DNA of 64,000 nt from Streptomyces sp. TP-A0874 (GCF_001748085.1 NZ_BBZK01000010.1:124001-188000), one strand, 5' to 3'. Shown: positions 42,310 through 51,875, numbered from the stretch's first letter. Translations and numbers: made by a program. Notes: generated by a model not told the origin, from the sequence alone.

Positions 42310-45102
42310 GTGAGCAGTGCCGACACCCCACTGACCTCCGGCACGGGCGAACGCCCGGACCCGGCTGTCGACTCCGGGGCAGCACCCTACGAGCCCAGCG
42401 ACAACGCCCCGCTCCGCGCCGACATCCGGCGCCTGGGCGACCTGCTGGGCCAGACCCTCGTCCGGCAGGAGGGCCCGGCCCTCCTGGATCTCGTGGAACG
42501 GGTCCGCGCACTCACCCGTACGGACGGGGAGGCCGCGGCCGAACTCCTCCGCGAGACCGACCTGCCGACCGCGGCCAAGCTGGTCCGGGCCTTCTCCACC
42601 TACTTCCACCTCGCCAACGTCACCGAGCAGGTGCACCGCGGCATGGACCTGCGGGCCCGCCGCGCCGCCGAGGGCGGGCTGCTGGCCCGTACGGCCGACC
42701 GGCTGAAGGAGACCGATCCCCAGCACCTGCGCGAGATGGTCCGCCACCTCAACGTGCGGCCGGTGTTCACCGCCCACCCCACCGAGGCGGCCCGCCGCAG
42801 CGTGCTGAACAAGCTCCGCCGGATCGCGGCGCTGCTGGACTCCCCGGCCGCCGCCGGCGACCGGCGCCGGACCGACCTGCGACTCGCCGAGAACATCGAC
42901 CTCATCTGGCAGACGGACGAACTCCGCGTCGTCCGGCCCGAACCGGCCGACGAGGCCCGCAACGCCATCTACTACCTCGACGAACTCCACGCCGGCGCCG
43001 TCGGCGACGTCCTGGAGGACCTCGCCGCGGAGCTGGACCGCGTCGGCGCACCACTGCCGGCCGACACCCGCCCGCTCACCTTCGGCACCTGGATCGGCGG
43101 TGACCGCGACGGCAACCCCAACGTGACCCCCGAGGCCACCCGGGAGGTGTTGATCCTCCAGCACGAGCACGGCATCACCGACGCCCTGGAGCTCATCGAC
43201 CAGTTGCGCGGCCTGCTCTCAAACTCCATCCGCTACACCGGCGCCACCGACGAACTGCTCGACTCGCTCGGCACCGACATCGAGCGGCTCCCCGAGATCA
43301 GCCCGCGCTACAAGCGGCTCAACGCCGAGGAGCCCTACCGGCTCAAGGCGACCTGCATCCGGCAGAAGCTGCTGCACACCCGGGAGCGGCTGGCCAAGGG
43401 CACCCCGCACCAGCCCGGCCGCGACTACCTGGGCACCGGCGAACTGCTCCGGGACCTCACGCTCATCCAGGAGTCCCTCCGCGTCCACCGCGGCGGCCTG
43501 TTCTCCGACGGCCACCTCGAACGCACCATCCGCACCCTCGCCGCCTTCGGTCTGCAACTGGCCACCATGGACGTGCGGGAGCACGCCGACGCCCACCACC
43601 ACGCCCTGGGGCAGCTCTTCGACCGCCTGGGCGAGGAGTCCTGGCGGTACGTCGACATGCCCCGGGAGTACCGCTGCAAGCTGCTGGCCAAGGAGCTCCG
43701 CTCCCGCCGGCCGCTCGCCCCCACCCCGGCCCCGCTCGACGCCGCCGGACAGAAGACGCTGGGCGTCTTCCGGACCATCGGCGACGCCCTGGAGCGGTTC
43801 GGCCCCGAGGTCGTCGAGTCGTACATCATCTCGATGTGCCAGGGCGCCGACGACGTCTTCGCCGCCGCGGTCCTCGCCCGCGAGGCCGGCCTCCTCGACC
43901 TGCACGCCGGCTGGGCCAAGATCGGCATCGTGCCGCTGCTGGAGACCACCGAGGAGCTCCGGGAGGCCGACCGCATCCTCGACGAGATGTTGGCCGACCC
44001 GTCCTACCGGCGGCTGGTCGCGCTGCGCGGAGACGTCCAGGAGGTCATGCTCGGCTACTCCGACTCCTCGAAGTTCGGCGGGATCACCACCTCGCAGTGG
44101 GAGATCCACCGCGCCCAGCGCCGCCTGCGCGACGTCGCCCACCGGTACGGGGTGCGGCTGCGGCTGTTCCACGGCCGCGGCGGCACCGTCGGCCGCGGCG
44201 GCGGTCCCACCCACGACGCGATCCTCGCCCAGCCCTGGGGCACCCTGGAAGGCGAGATCAAGGTCACCGAGCAGGGCGAGGTGATCTCCGACAAGTACCT
44301 GGTGCCGTCCCTGGCGAGGGAGAACCTCGAACTGACGGTGGCCGCCACCCTCCAGGCCTCCGCCCTGCACACCGCCCCGCGCCAGTCCGACGAGGCGCTG
44401 GCCCGCTGGGACGCCACCATGGACACCATCTCCGAGGCCGCCCACACCGCCTACCGGCAGCTGGTCGAGGACCCTGACCTGCCCGCCTATTTTTTCGCCT
44501 CCACCCCGGTCGACCAGCTCGCCGAACTCCACCTCGGCTCCCGCCCCTCCCGCCGCCCCGACACCGGCGCCGGGCTCGACGGGCTGCGGGCCATCCCCTG
44601 GGTGTTCGGCTGGACCCAGTCCCGGCAGATCGTCCCCGGCTGGTACGGCGTCGGCTCGGGGTTGCGGGCCGCCCGTGAGGCCGGACTCGACACCGCCCTG
44701 GAGGAGATGACCGGTCGCTGGCACTTCTTCCGCAACTTCCTCTCCAACGTCGAGATGACGCTGGCCAAGACCGACCTGCGGATCGCCCGCCACTACGTCG
44801 ACACCCTGGTGCCGGCCGAGCTGCGGCACATCTTCGAACTCATCGAGGCCGAGCACGCCCGCACCGTTGAGGAGGTGCTCCGCATCACCGGCGGCCGGCG
44901 GCTGCTCGACTCCAACCCGCTGCTCCAGCAGACCCTGCAGATCCGGGACGCCTACCTCGACCCCATCTCCTACCTCCAGGTCGCCCTACTCGACCGGCAG
45001 CGGAAGGCGGCGGCCGCCGGTGAGGAGCCGGACCCGCTGCTCGCCAGGGCACTGCTGCTCACCGTCAACGGTGTGGCGGCCGGGCTGCGCAACACCGGCT
45101 GA
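42310..45102 (+). CDS. ppc: phosphoenolpyruvate carboxylase
   Basis: 930 residues from GTG 42310, with AAGGAG (42296-42301) at ideal spacing. The catalytic His is in PVFTAHPTEAARRS, the second motif is MLGYSDSSKFGG, the Gly-rich FHGRGGTVGRGGGP loop contains the catalytic Arg, and the C-terminus ends RNTG as usual. It carboxylates phosphoenolpyruvate to oxaloacetate, the main anaplerotic step in Streptomyces. TamR control of the neighbouring tam gene ties this part of the window to the citric acid cycle. A T6 run at about 44490 (TATTTTTTC) is unusual for this GC content but is in frame. Confidence 0.97.
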   Translation: MSSADTPLTSGTGERPDPAVDSGAAPYEPSDNAPLRADIRRLGDLLGQTLVRQEGPALLDLVERVRALTRTDGEAAAELLRETDLPTAAKLVRAFSTYFHLANVTEQVHRGMDLRARRAAEGGLLARTADRLKETDPQHLREMVRHLNVRPVFTAHPTEAARRSVLNKLRRIAALLDSPAAAGDRRRTDLRLAENIDLIWQTDELRVVRPEPADEARNAIYYLDELHAGAVGDVLEDLAAELDRVGAPLPADTRPLTFGTWIGGDRDGNPNVTPEATREVLILQHEHGITDALELIDQLRGLLSNSIRYTGATDELLDSLGTDIERLPEISPRYKRLNAEEPYRLKATCIRQKLLHTRERLAKGTPHQPGRDYLGTGELLRDLTLIQESLRVHRGGLFSDGHLERTIRTLAAFGLQLATMDVREHADAHHHALGQLFDRLGEESWRYVDMPREYRCKLLAKELRSRRPLAPTPAPLDAAGQKTLGVFRTIGDALERFGPEVVESYIISMCQGADDVFAAAVLAREAGLLDLHAGWAKIGIVPLLETTEELREADRILDEMLADPSYRRLVALRGDVQEVMLGYSDSSKFGGITTSQWEIHRAQRRLRDVAHRYGVRLRLFHGRGGTVGRGGGPTHDAILAQPWGTLEGEIKVTEQGEVISDKYLVPSLARENLELTVAATLQASALHTAPRQSDEALARWDATMDTISEAAHTAYRQLVEDPDLPAYFFASTPVDQLAELHLGSRPSRRPDTGAGLDGLRAIPWVFGWTQSRQIVPGWYGVGSGLRAAREAGLDTALEEMTGRWHFFRNFLSNVEMTLAKTDLRIARHYVDTLVPAELRHIFELIEAEHARTVEEVLRITGGRRLLDSNPLLQQTLQIRDAYLDPISYLQVALLDRQRKAAAAGEEPDPLLARALLLTVNGVAAGLRNTG

Positions 45103-45182
45103 GCCGGCACGGTCCGGGGCGCCGCCGAACACCGGCGGGTGCCTCGGACCGGGCTTCCGGCCGGAGAGGGACGTGAACGGCC

Positions 45183-45704
45183 TCAGAGCGCGACGAACGC
45201 CGCGGCCAGCAGCACACCGCCGGACAGGCCGACCGTCCAGGCGGTACGCGGCATACGCAGCCCTCCGGCCACCACCAGCGCCGCCAGCAGCAGGGAGCCG
45301 GCCAGCGGGATCCAGGCGTAGAGCACCCCGGCGAAACCGGTCCGGACGACCTCGTCGGTGCCCGGCTTCACCGCCACCGGCAGGCTCTCACCCTCCGGCC
45401 GGGCGACGGCCTTGTCTATCGAGACCCGCAGCCGGTCCGATCCGGTCGCCTCGTCCGGCTCGAACGGTCCGGTGCACCGGTCGCTCGTGCAGCGCTGGAC
45501 GGCCATCGTGCCCCGCTCCCGGCCCTCGGTCAGCATCACGTGCTGCGCGGTGTCCCAGGAGGCCCAGACCCCGCCGGCGAGCAGCAGCAGCGCCACACCC
45601 GCCATCAGCAGGTTCTTGCCGAGCAGGAGCAGGCCGAACCCGCTCTCCGCGGCACGTCTCGTGCGACTGCGCTTCCGCTTGTTCCTGCTTCCGGTCCCGG
45701 CCAT
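45183..45704 (-). CDS. hypothetical membrane protein
   Basis: 173 residues. A basic N-tail (KRKRSRTRRAAESG) precedes a membrane helix (LLMAGVALLLLAGGVWASW). An external loop with one Cys pair (CTSDRC) and two or three C-terminal helices (VLYAWIPLAGSLLLAALVVAGG, VGLSGGVLLAAAFVAL) follow. The loop could form a disulfide. It lies between ppc and pth on the pth strand. Function is unknown. Confidence 0.75.
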   Translation of the reverse strand: MAGTGSRNKRKRSRTRRAAESGFGLLLLGKNLLMAGVALLLLAGGVWASWDTAQHVMLTEGRERGTMAVQRCTSDRCTGPFEPDEATGSDRLRVSIDKAVARPEGESLPVAVKPGTDEVVRTGFAGVLYAWIPLAGSLLLAALVVAGGLRMPRTAWTVGLSGGVLLAAAFVAL

Positions 45705-45836
45705 GACCGGGATCCTTGGCCATCGGTTACCGATCGGTCAACCGACGGGACGCGCCTGACGCCCTATCGGGGCCGGCCACGGGCGGCCGCACGGCCACGG
45801 CGCCAGGCCCCGACCGCGGCCGGACCGGAGCGCCTG

Positions 45837-46427
45837 TCAGGAGTTGTACGTGCCCTGCGCCCGCTCCAGACCCTCCTCGACGAGGCTCTCCACGGCGTCC
45901 GCCGCCCGGTCCACCAGGTAGTCGAGTTCCTTGCGCTCCGCGGCCGAGAAGTCCTTCAACACGAACGCGGCGACGTCCATCCGGCCCGGCGGCCGGCCGA
46001 TGCCGAACCGCACCCGGTAATACTCCGGGCCCAGCGACTTCGTCATCGACTTCAGACCGTTGTGCCCGTTGTCGCCGCCACCGAGCTTGAGCCGCAGCTG
46101 CCCGTAACCGATGTCCAGCTCGTCGTGGACCGCCACGATGCGGTCGACCGGCAGCTTGTAGTAGTCGCGCAGCGCCGTCACCGGGCCGCCCGAGAGGTTC
46201 ATGTAAGTCATCGGTTTGGCGAGGATCACCCGGCGGCCGGCCGGGCCGGGCGGGCCGATCCTGCCCTCGGCGACCTGTGCCCGGGCCTTGTGCGAGGTGA
46301 AGCGGGCGCTCATCCGGGCGGCCAGCAGGTCGGCCACCATGAAGCCGACGTTGTGCCGGTTCGCCGCGTACTGGGGGCCGGGGTTGCCGAGACCGGCGAT
46401 GAGCCAGGGGGTGTCCGGATCGCTCAA
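45837..46427 (-). CDS. pth: peptidyl-tRNA hydrolase
   Basis: 196 residues, apparently starting at TTG 46427 (MSDPDTPWLIAGLGNPG). No ATG or GTG is near, and GAGGAG is 11 nt upstream. The catalytic His is in NRHNVGFMVAD, Asp in VHDELDIGYGQLRLK, and GGDNGHNGLKSM is the substrate loop. It frees tRNA from stalled peptidyl-tRNAs. The upstream in-frame sequence is Arg/Pro-rich and not part of the family. It follows rplY but is separated from it by a strong hairpin. Confidence 0.93.
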   Translation of the reverse strand: MSDPDTPWLIAGLGNPGPQYAANRHNVGFMVADLLAARMSARFTSHKARAQVAEGRIGPPGPAGRRVILAKPMTYMNLSGGPVTALRDYYKLPVDRIVAVHDELDIGYGQLRLKLGGGDNGHNGLKSMTKSLGPEYYRVRFGIGRPPGRMDVAAFVLKDFSAAERKELDYLVDRAADAVESLVEEGLERAQGTYNS

Positions 46428-46525
46428 GGTGCGCTCTTCTCCTCGGATCGGAAGGTGCCGGGTCGACGCGGGTTCGGGGGAGGCGTCCGTCGAGAAGGGC
46501 CGTCGGCCTTCGGTCCCGGACGCGT

Positions 46526-46568
46526 CCGCCCGCCGTCCCACTCCCCCGGGGAGCGGGACGGCGGGCGG
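46526..46568. terminator. hairpin after rplY
   Basis: CCGCCCGCCGTCCCACTCCCC (46526-46546) pairs with 46548-46568 with a single A/C mismatch. It lies 19 nt after the rplY stop on the minus strand. With the innermost pairs opened for a loop it still gives about 19 bp, a strong terminator or attenuator between rplY and pth. Confidence 0.8.
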
Positions 46569-46587
46569 AAGGCGGACTCGGGGGCGG

Positions 46588-47175
46588 TCAGCCCTCGGCG
46601 CCCTCGCCCTCGCCCTCCTCGGCCTCGACGGCCTCGGTCTGGGCGGCGATGACCTGGAGCAGCACGCTCTCCTCGTCCTGGGCCAGCGAGGTGCCCGCGG
46701 GCAGCTTGACGTCCTTGGCCTGGACCGAGTCACCGGCGGACAGGCCCTCGATGGAGACGGTGAAGGACTCGGGGATGTTGGTCGCCTCGGCCTCGACCGT
46801 CAGGGTGTCGAGCATGTGCTCCATGATGTTGCCGCCCGGAGCCAGCTCGCCCTCGGTGTAGAACGGCACCTCGACGACGACCTTCTCGCCCTTCTTCACA
46901 CCGAGCAGGTCGACGTGGACCAGGAAGCCGCGGATGGCCTCGCGCTGGACGGCCTTGGGGATCACCAGCTGGCTCTTGCCCTCGATGTCGAGGTCGATGA
47001 GGGCGTTGGAGCTCTTGAGCGCCATCATCAGGTCGTAGCTGGGCAGGGTCACGTGGACCGGGTCGCCGCCGTGGCCGTAGATGACGGCCGGCACCCGCTC
47101 CTCGCGGCGGACGCGGCGGGCGGCACCCTTGCCGAACTCCTGGCGGAGCTGAGCGGAAATCTTGTAATCGGCCAT
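46588..47175 (-). CDS. rplY: 50S ribosomal protein L25/general stress protein Ctc
   Basis: 195 residues with an N-terminal L25 domain that binds 5S rRNA (ISAQLRQEFGKGAARRVRREERVPAVIYGHG) and a C-terminal TL5/Ctc beta domain (VEVPFYTEGELAPGGNIMEHML, PESFTVSIEGLSAGD). The tail is a Glu/Gly-rich acidic stretch (EAEEGEGEGAEG). The two-domain form is the stress-linked version. AAACGAGGAGTG precedes ATG 47175. It lies downstream of prs, 262 bp away. Confidence 0.95.
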   Translation of the reverse strand: MADYKISAQLRQEFGKGAARRVRREERVPAVIYGHGGDPVHVTLPSYDLMMALKSSNALIDLDIEGKSQLVIPKAVQREAIRGFLVHVDLLGVKKGEKVVVEVPFYTEGELAPGGNIMEHMLDTLTVEAEATNIPESFTVSIEGLSAGDSVQAKDVKLPAGTSLAQDEESVLLQVIAAQTEAVEAEEGEGEGAEG

Positions 47176-47437
47176 GGCTGCACTCCTCGTTTCAGCGCAT
47201 CCTGCGGGATCGCTGTTGGGGATCCGACGGGCGTCACCCGGCCCACGACGGACCTACTACGAAGAGCGCGTCGATAACGGACCGCCGCACCGAAGAGTGC
47301 GGCCTCCCTCGCCGAGCAACTCCAGAAGTCTACCCGGCGGGGGAGGCGGCCACGAAATCGCCCGCGATGGGCGCTACGTCACTCCCGGCGGCGGCCTCTG
47401 AGCGTGGTCGCCCCGGACGCCACCGCGGTGCGGACGG

Positions 47438-48415
47438 TCAGGCGTCCTCCTCGAACAGGCTGGTGACCGAGCCGTCCTGGAAGACCTCGCGCACCGCCCG
47501 GGCGATCGTCGGGGCCATCGACAGCACCGTCAGCTTGTCCAGCTCCAGCTCGCCCGGGGTGGGCAGGGTGTTGGTCAGGATGAACTCGCTCACCTTCGAG
47601 TTCTTCAACCGGTCCGGGGCGGGCCCGGAGAGCACACCGTGCGTGGCCGCCACGATCACGTCCTCGGCGCCGTTGCCGTACAGCGCGTCGGCCGCGGCGC
47701 AGATCGTGCCACCCGTGTCGATCATGTCGTCGACCAGGACGCAGACCCGGCCCCGCACATCGCCGACCACCTCGTGGACCGTGACCTGGTTCGCCACGTC
47801 CTTGTCCCGCCGCTTGTGGACGATGGCCAGCGGCGCGCCGAGCCGGTCGCACCAGCGGTCGGCCACCCGGACCCGGCCGGCGTCCGGGGAGACCACCGTG
47901 AGCTTCTCCCGGTCCACCTTGGCGCCGACGTAGTCGGCCAGCACGGGCAGGGCGAAGAGGTGGTCCACCGGGCCGTCGAAGTAGCCCTGGATCTGGTCGG
48001 TGTGCAGGTCCACGGTGAGGATCCGGTCGGCTCCGGCGGCCGTCAGCAGATCCGCGATCAGGCGCGCCGAGATGGGCTCCCGACCACGGTGCTTCTTGTC
48101 CTGGCGGGCGTAGCCGTAGAACGGCACGATCACGGTGATGCTGCGCGCCGAGGCGCGCTTCAGCGCATCGATCATGATCAGCTGTTCCATGATCCACTTG
48201 TTGATGGGGGCCGTGTGGCTCTGGATCAGGAAGCAGTCGGCGCCGCGGGCCGACTCCTGGTAGCGGACGTAGATCTCACCGTTGGCGAAGTCGAAGGACT
48301 TGGTGGGGACCAGGTCGACACCGAGCTGGTCGGCGACCTCCTCGGCCAGATCGGGGTGGGCGCGGCCGGAGAAGAGCATCAACTTCTTCTCGCCGGTCGT
48401 CTTGATCCCGGTCAC
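47438..48415 (-). CDS. prs: ribose-phosphate pyrophosphokinase
   Basis: 325 residues from GTG 48415, with AAGGAG about 9 nt upstream. FSGRAHPDLAEEVADQLGV, the ATP loop YARQDKKHRGREPISARL, the catalytic flexible loop HKRRDKDVANQ, and the PRPP loop VCVLVDDMIDTGGT are all present. It makes PRPP for nucleotide, His and Trp synthesis. It is downstream of glmU on the same strand, separated by a short hairpin. Confidence 0.97.
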   Translation of the reverse strand: MTGIKTTGEKKLMLFSGRAHPDLAEEVADQLGVDLVPTKSFDFANGEIYVRYQESARGADCFLIQSHTAPINKWIMEQLIMIDALKRASARSITVIVPFYGYARQDKKHRGREPISARLIADLLTAAGADRILTVDLHTDQIQGYFDGPVDHLFALPVLADYVGAKVDREKLTVVSPDAGRVRVADRWCDRLGAPLAIVHKRRDKDVANQVTVHEVVGDVRGRVCVLVDDMIDTGGTICAAADALYGNGAEDVIVAATHGVLSGPAPDRLKNSKVSEFILTNTLPTPGELELDKLTVLSMAPTIARAVREVFQDGSVTSLFEEDA

Positions 48416-48462
48416 AACAACTGTCTCCTTGTTTCTGCCTTGCCTGCTTCGGCTGGGTTCCT

Positions 48463-48483
48463 CACCGCGCGCTCCGCGCGGTG
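48463..48483. terminator. short hairpin between glmU and prs
   Basis: CACCGCGCG-CTC-CGCGCGGTG is a perfect 9-bp stem with a 3-nt loop. It lies 14 bp after the glmU stop and 48 bp before the prs start. It may attenuate read-through or stabilise the upstream mRNA end. Confidence 0.55.
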
Positions 48484-48496
48484 GTCCTCTGAACGG

Positions 48497-49951
48497 TCAC
48501 TTCCGCCCCTCCGTCTCCTCGTGGGAGGCCGCCGCCTGGGCGGCGGCGCTCCCCGGGCGCTTCCGAGCGACCCAGCCCTCGATGTTCCGCTGCTGGCCGC
48601 GGGCGACCGCCAGCGAACCCGAGGGCACGTCCCTGGTGATGACGGAGCCGGCGGCGGTGTACACGCCGTCCCCGACCTGGACGGGCGCCACGAACATGTT
48701 GTCCGCGCCCGTCCGGCAGTGGGAGCCGATGGTGGTCCGGTGCTTGCTCACACCGTCGTAGTTCACGAAGACGCTCGCCGCGCCGATGTTGGTGTGCTCC
48801 CCGACGGTCGCGTCACCCACGTACGACAGGTGCGGCACCTTGGAGCCCTCGCCGATCTCGGCGTTCTTCATCTCCACGTAGGCGCCGGTCTTCGTCCTGG
48901 GACCCAGCTTGGTCCCGGGGCGCAGGTAGGCGTACGGGCCGACGCTCGCCCCGGCGCCGATCTCCGCGCCCACCGCGACCGTGTTCGCGATCCTGGCGTC
49001 CTCGCCGACCGCGGTGTCGGTCAGGGTGCAGCCGGGGCCCACCTCGCAACCGGTGGCCAGGTGCGTCGCACCGTGGAGCTGGGTCCCGGGGTGGACCACG
49101 GCGTCCGGTTCGAAGGTCACCGTGACGTCCAGCCAGGTGGTCGACGGGTCGACGACCGTCACCCCGTCCGTCATCGCCGCGTTGAGCAGCCGTTCGTTGA
49201 GTAGCCTGCGGGCCTCGGCGAGCTGCACCCGGTTGTTGATCCCGAGGATCTCGCGGTGGTCGCCGGCGACGGCCGCGCCGACCCGGTGGCCGGCCTCCCG
49301 CAGGATGCCGAGCACATCGGTGAGGTACTCCTCGCCCTGGCTGTTGTCGGTACGTAGCTTGCCGAGCGCGTCGGCGAGCAGTTGTCCGTCGAAGGCGAAG
49401 ACCCCCGAGTTGATCTCGCGTACCGCCCGCTCCGCCTCGGTGGCGTCCTTGTGCTCCACGATCGCGGTGACGGCCCCGCCCACCGGATCCCGCACGATGC
49501 GTCCGTATCCGGTGGCGTCGGGCACCTCTGCGCTCAACACGGTCACCGCGTTGCCCTCCGCCACATGGCTCTCCGAGAGCCGCCGCAGCGTCTCGCCGGT
49601 GAGCAGCGGGGTGTCGCCGCAGACCACGACGACCGTCCCGTCGACGGCGGTGCCGGCGGCCGAGAGCTCGTCCAGGGCCATGCGCACGGCGTGCCCGGTG
49701 CCGTTCTGCTCGTGCTGGACGGCGGTGCGGACACCGGGGTCGATGTCGGCCAGGTGCGCGGTGACCTGCTCGCGGGCGTGCCCCACCACCACGACCAGTT
49801 GCTCGGGGCCCAGGTCGCGGGCTGCCGCGACGACGTGGCCGACGAGCGAACGGCCGGCCAGGGTGTGCAGGACCTTGGGGGTTGACGACCGCATACGGGT
49901 CCCCTCACCCGCTGCGAGAACGACGACGGCTGCCGGGCGGTTGGCGCTCAC
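48497..49951 (-). CDS. glmU: bifunctional GlmU (UDP-GlcNAc synthesis)
   Basis: 484 residues from GTG 49951, preceded by GAAGGG. The N-terminal uridylyltransferase has VLAAGEGTRMRSSTPKVLHTLAG and HEQNGTGHAVRMAL. The C-terminal left-handed beta-helix acetyltransferase is made of hexapeptide turns (LSYVGDATVGEHTNIGAASVFVNYDG). It converts GlcN-1-P to GlcNAc-1-P and then to UDP-GlcNAc, the precursor of peptidoglycan. Length is typical. A Ser/Ala-rich C-tail of about 20 residues follows the core. tRNA-Gln lies 145 bp upstream. Confidence 0.96.
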   Translation of the reverse strand: MSANRPAAVVVLAAGEGTRMRSSTPKVLHTLAGRSLVGHVVAAARDLGPEQLVVVVGHAREQVTAHLADIDPGVRTAVQHEQNGTGHAVRMALDELSAAGTAVDGTVVVVCGDTPLLTGETLRRLSESHVAEGNAVTVLSAEVPDATGYGRIVRDPVGGAVTAIVEHKDATEAERAVREINSGVFAFDGQLLADALGKLRTDNSQGEEYLTDVLGILREAGHRVGAAVAGDHREILGINNRVQLAEARRLLNERLLNAAMTDGVTVVDPSTTWLDVTVTFEPDAVVHPGTQLHGATHLATGCEVGPGCTLTDTAVGEDARIANTVAVGAEIGAGASVGPYAYLRPGTKLGPRTKTGAYVEMKNAEIGEGSKVPHLSYVGDATVGEHTNIGAASVFVNYDGVSKHRTTIGSHCRTGADNMFVAPVQVGDGVYTAAGSVITRDVPSGSLAVARGQQRNIEGWVARKRPGSAAAQAAASHEETEGRK

Positions 49952-50095
49952 GGGATGCCCTTCGGCTTCGGGTGACGGACACCCGAAGGATACCGGTGCC
50001 CTTTTGACCGGAAACGCGGGCGGGGTCGGTAGAAGTGGGAAAAGCCCGAACCGGGGCCGGGGGAACCGGGGTTGCGCCACCGGTCGAGAGAGAGC

Positions 50096-50166
50096 TCCGC
50101 CGCCAGGACTCGAACCCGGACTTACTGGACCAAAACCAGGAGTGCTGCCGATTACACCACGGCGGA
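50096..50166 (-). tRNA. tRNA-Gln (anticodon UUG)
   Basis: Read on the minus strand, the 71-nt sequence has a 7-bp acceptor stem TCCGCCG/CGGCGGA, a D arm (GTGTAATCGGCAGCAC), and an anticodon loop TTTTGGT giving anticodon UUG. The T arm is CCGGG-TTCGAGT-CCTGG. The anticodon stem has one C-U mismatch at pair 27-43. No 3-prime CCA is encoded. It is just upstream of glmU, as in other streptomycetes. Confidence 0.95.
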
Positions 50167-50441
50167 TCGCTCTGTACCCGATCCGTCTGCCGGTGGCTGC
50201 CGGATCGAGCGGTACCACTATGCCGCAACACCGGCCCGGGACGCGACGGTGCTTCGCCGAAACACCCGCTCGACCACCCCGCGGCAGCCGTGCCGGCACG
50301 GTGGGTGACGAACGCCCTCCGGAACGCGGGCGGATCCGCCCCGCAGCCCGCTGCGTCCGCTGCCGTGCACTGATCCACCAGCGGTTACGCGACAGGCATC
50401 GGGCCCACCGGGGGCGACGGGGCAGCCCTTAGGCTGGCCCC

Positions 50442-51875
50442 ATGACGACAGCGGGGGAGACGGAGGCGGCGGGCGCGCGCCCCGCGCCGACCGGTCCGTG
50501 GTGGTGGTCGCGACGGCGGAGCATGTTCCTCGACCTCCTGCTGACGGTCGTCTCCGTCCTGGAGTGCGCCGAACAGGGACTGTCCTTCGCCGACGAGGCC
50601 CGCATCCCGGTGCCGGTCGCGGTGGCGCTGGGGGTGCTCGCCGGAGCGACCATGCTGCTGCGGCGGCGGCTGCCGGTCGCGGTGGTCCTGGTCTCGGTGG
50701 CGGTCACCCCGGCGGGCATGGGCTTCCTGCTGAGCGTCGTCGGGCTCTACACCCTCGCCGCCTCCCCGGAGGTGCCGCGCCGGATCATCGTCCTGCTCAC
50801 CGGTATGTCGCTCGGAGGGACGCTGCTGGTCACCTCGATCCGCTTCGACCAGGGACTCCAGCAGGAGGACCTGGGCACCCCCGCCTGGGCGTCGCTGCCG
50901 GTCTCGCTGCTGGTGTCGTTCGGCGCGACCGCGCCACCGGTGTTCCTCGGCCTCTACGTGGCGGCCCGCCGACGGCTGGTGGAGAGCCTCCGGGAGCGGG
51001 CCGACGGACTGGAGCGGGAGCTCTCGCTGCTGGCCGAGCGGGCCGAGGAACGGGCCGAGTGGGCCCGTAGCGAGGAGCGGACCCGGATAGCCCGGGACAT
51101 GCACGACGTGGTGGCCCACCGGGTGAGCCTGATGGTGGTGCACGCGACGGCGCTCCAGGCGGTGGCGGTCAAGGACCCGGACCGGGCGGCGAAGAACGCC
51201 GGTCTCGTGGCGGACATGGGGCGGCAGGCGCTGACCGAACTGCGCGAGATGCTCGGGGTGCTGCGGGCCAAGCCGGGGCAGGACGACCCGCCCGGCCAGG
51301 CGGGCGCGGCAGTGCGGTCCGGCGGCGTGCCGTCCTCGGCCCAGGACCCCGCGGCCGTCCCGGAGCGCCCCGGGGCCGGGGCGGGCGGGCGAACGGCCCC
51401 GCTGCCGGGCGCGCGGTCACCGGTCGGGGCGGTCGGAAGCGGCGCCGCCCCCGACGGGGGCCGATCGGCGCCCGTGGCCGAAGGGCCCACGCTCGGAGAG
51501 CTGGAGACGCTCCTCGATCAGTCCCGCACCGCCGGGATGTCCGTGGAACTGCTGGTCGAGGGGGAGGGGCGGAGCTACCCGCCGTCGGTCGAGCAGACGG
51601 CCTACCGGGTGGTCCAGGAAGCGCTAACCAATGTGCACAAGCACGCCTCGGGGGCCAGGACCAGGGTCCGGGTGGCGCACCGGGAGGCCGAGATCGCGGT
51701 GCTCGTCGAGAACGAGCCCTCGGGCGGTGGATCGGACGCCGGTCTGCCGAGCGGAGGCAACGGACTGCTGGGGATGAAGGAGCGGGTGGCGGTGTTGGGG
51801 GGCGGCTTCGTCTACGGGCCGACCGAGAGCGGTGGTTTCCGGGTGTCGGCGGTGCTGCCGGACCGCTCCCGCTGA
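50442..51875 (+). CDS. orphan sensor histidine kinase (HisKA_3)
   Basis: 477 residues. There are five or so N-terminal membrane helices (about 27-180), a coiled linker (RRLVESLRERADGLERELSLLAERAEERAEWARSEE), and the dimerisation helix with phosphoacceptor His221 in IARDMHDVVAHRVSLM. An unusually long Ala/Gly/Pro linker (about 285-345) separates it from the ATPase domain (N box ALTNVHKHA, G2 GGNGLLGMKERV). It should phosphorylate a NarL-type regulator, but none is adjacent. The two orphan NarL regulators elsewhere in the window are candidates only by family. It starts at ATG 50442. Confidence 0.9.
   Translation: MTTAGETEAAGARPAPTGPWWWSRRRSMFLDLLLTVVSVLECAEQGLSFADEARIPVPVAVALGVLAGATMLLRRRLPVAVVLVSVAVTPAGMGFLLSVVGLYTLAASPEVPRRIIVLLTGMSLGGTLLVTSIRFDQGLQQEDLGTPAWASLPVSLLVSFGATAPPVFLGLYVAARRRLVESLRERADGLERELSLLAERAEERAEWARSEERTRIARDMHDVVAHRVSLMVVHATALQAVAVKDPDRAAKNAGLVADMGRQALTELREMLGVLRAKPGQDDPPGQAGAAVRSGGVPSSAQDPAAVPERPGAGAGGRTAPLPGARSPVGAVGSGAAPDGGRSAPVAEGPTLGELETLLDQSRTAGMSVELLVEGEGRSYPPSVEQTAYRVVQEALTNVHKHASGARTRVRVAHREAEIAVLVENEPSGGGSDAGLPSGGNGLLGMKERVAVLGGGFVYGPTESGGFRVSAVLPDRSR

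Noticed and set aside
44485..44500. T6 run in ppc as a frameshift site
   Set aside because: The reading frame continues normally through Tyr-Phe-Phe and matches PEP carboxylase. No alternative product is seen.
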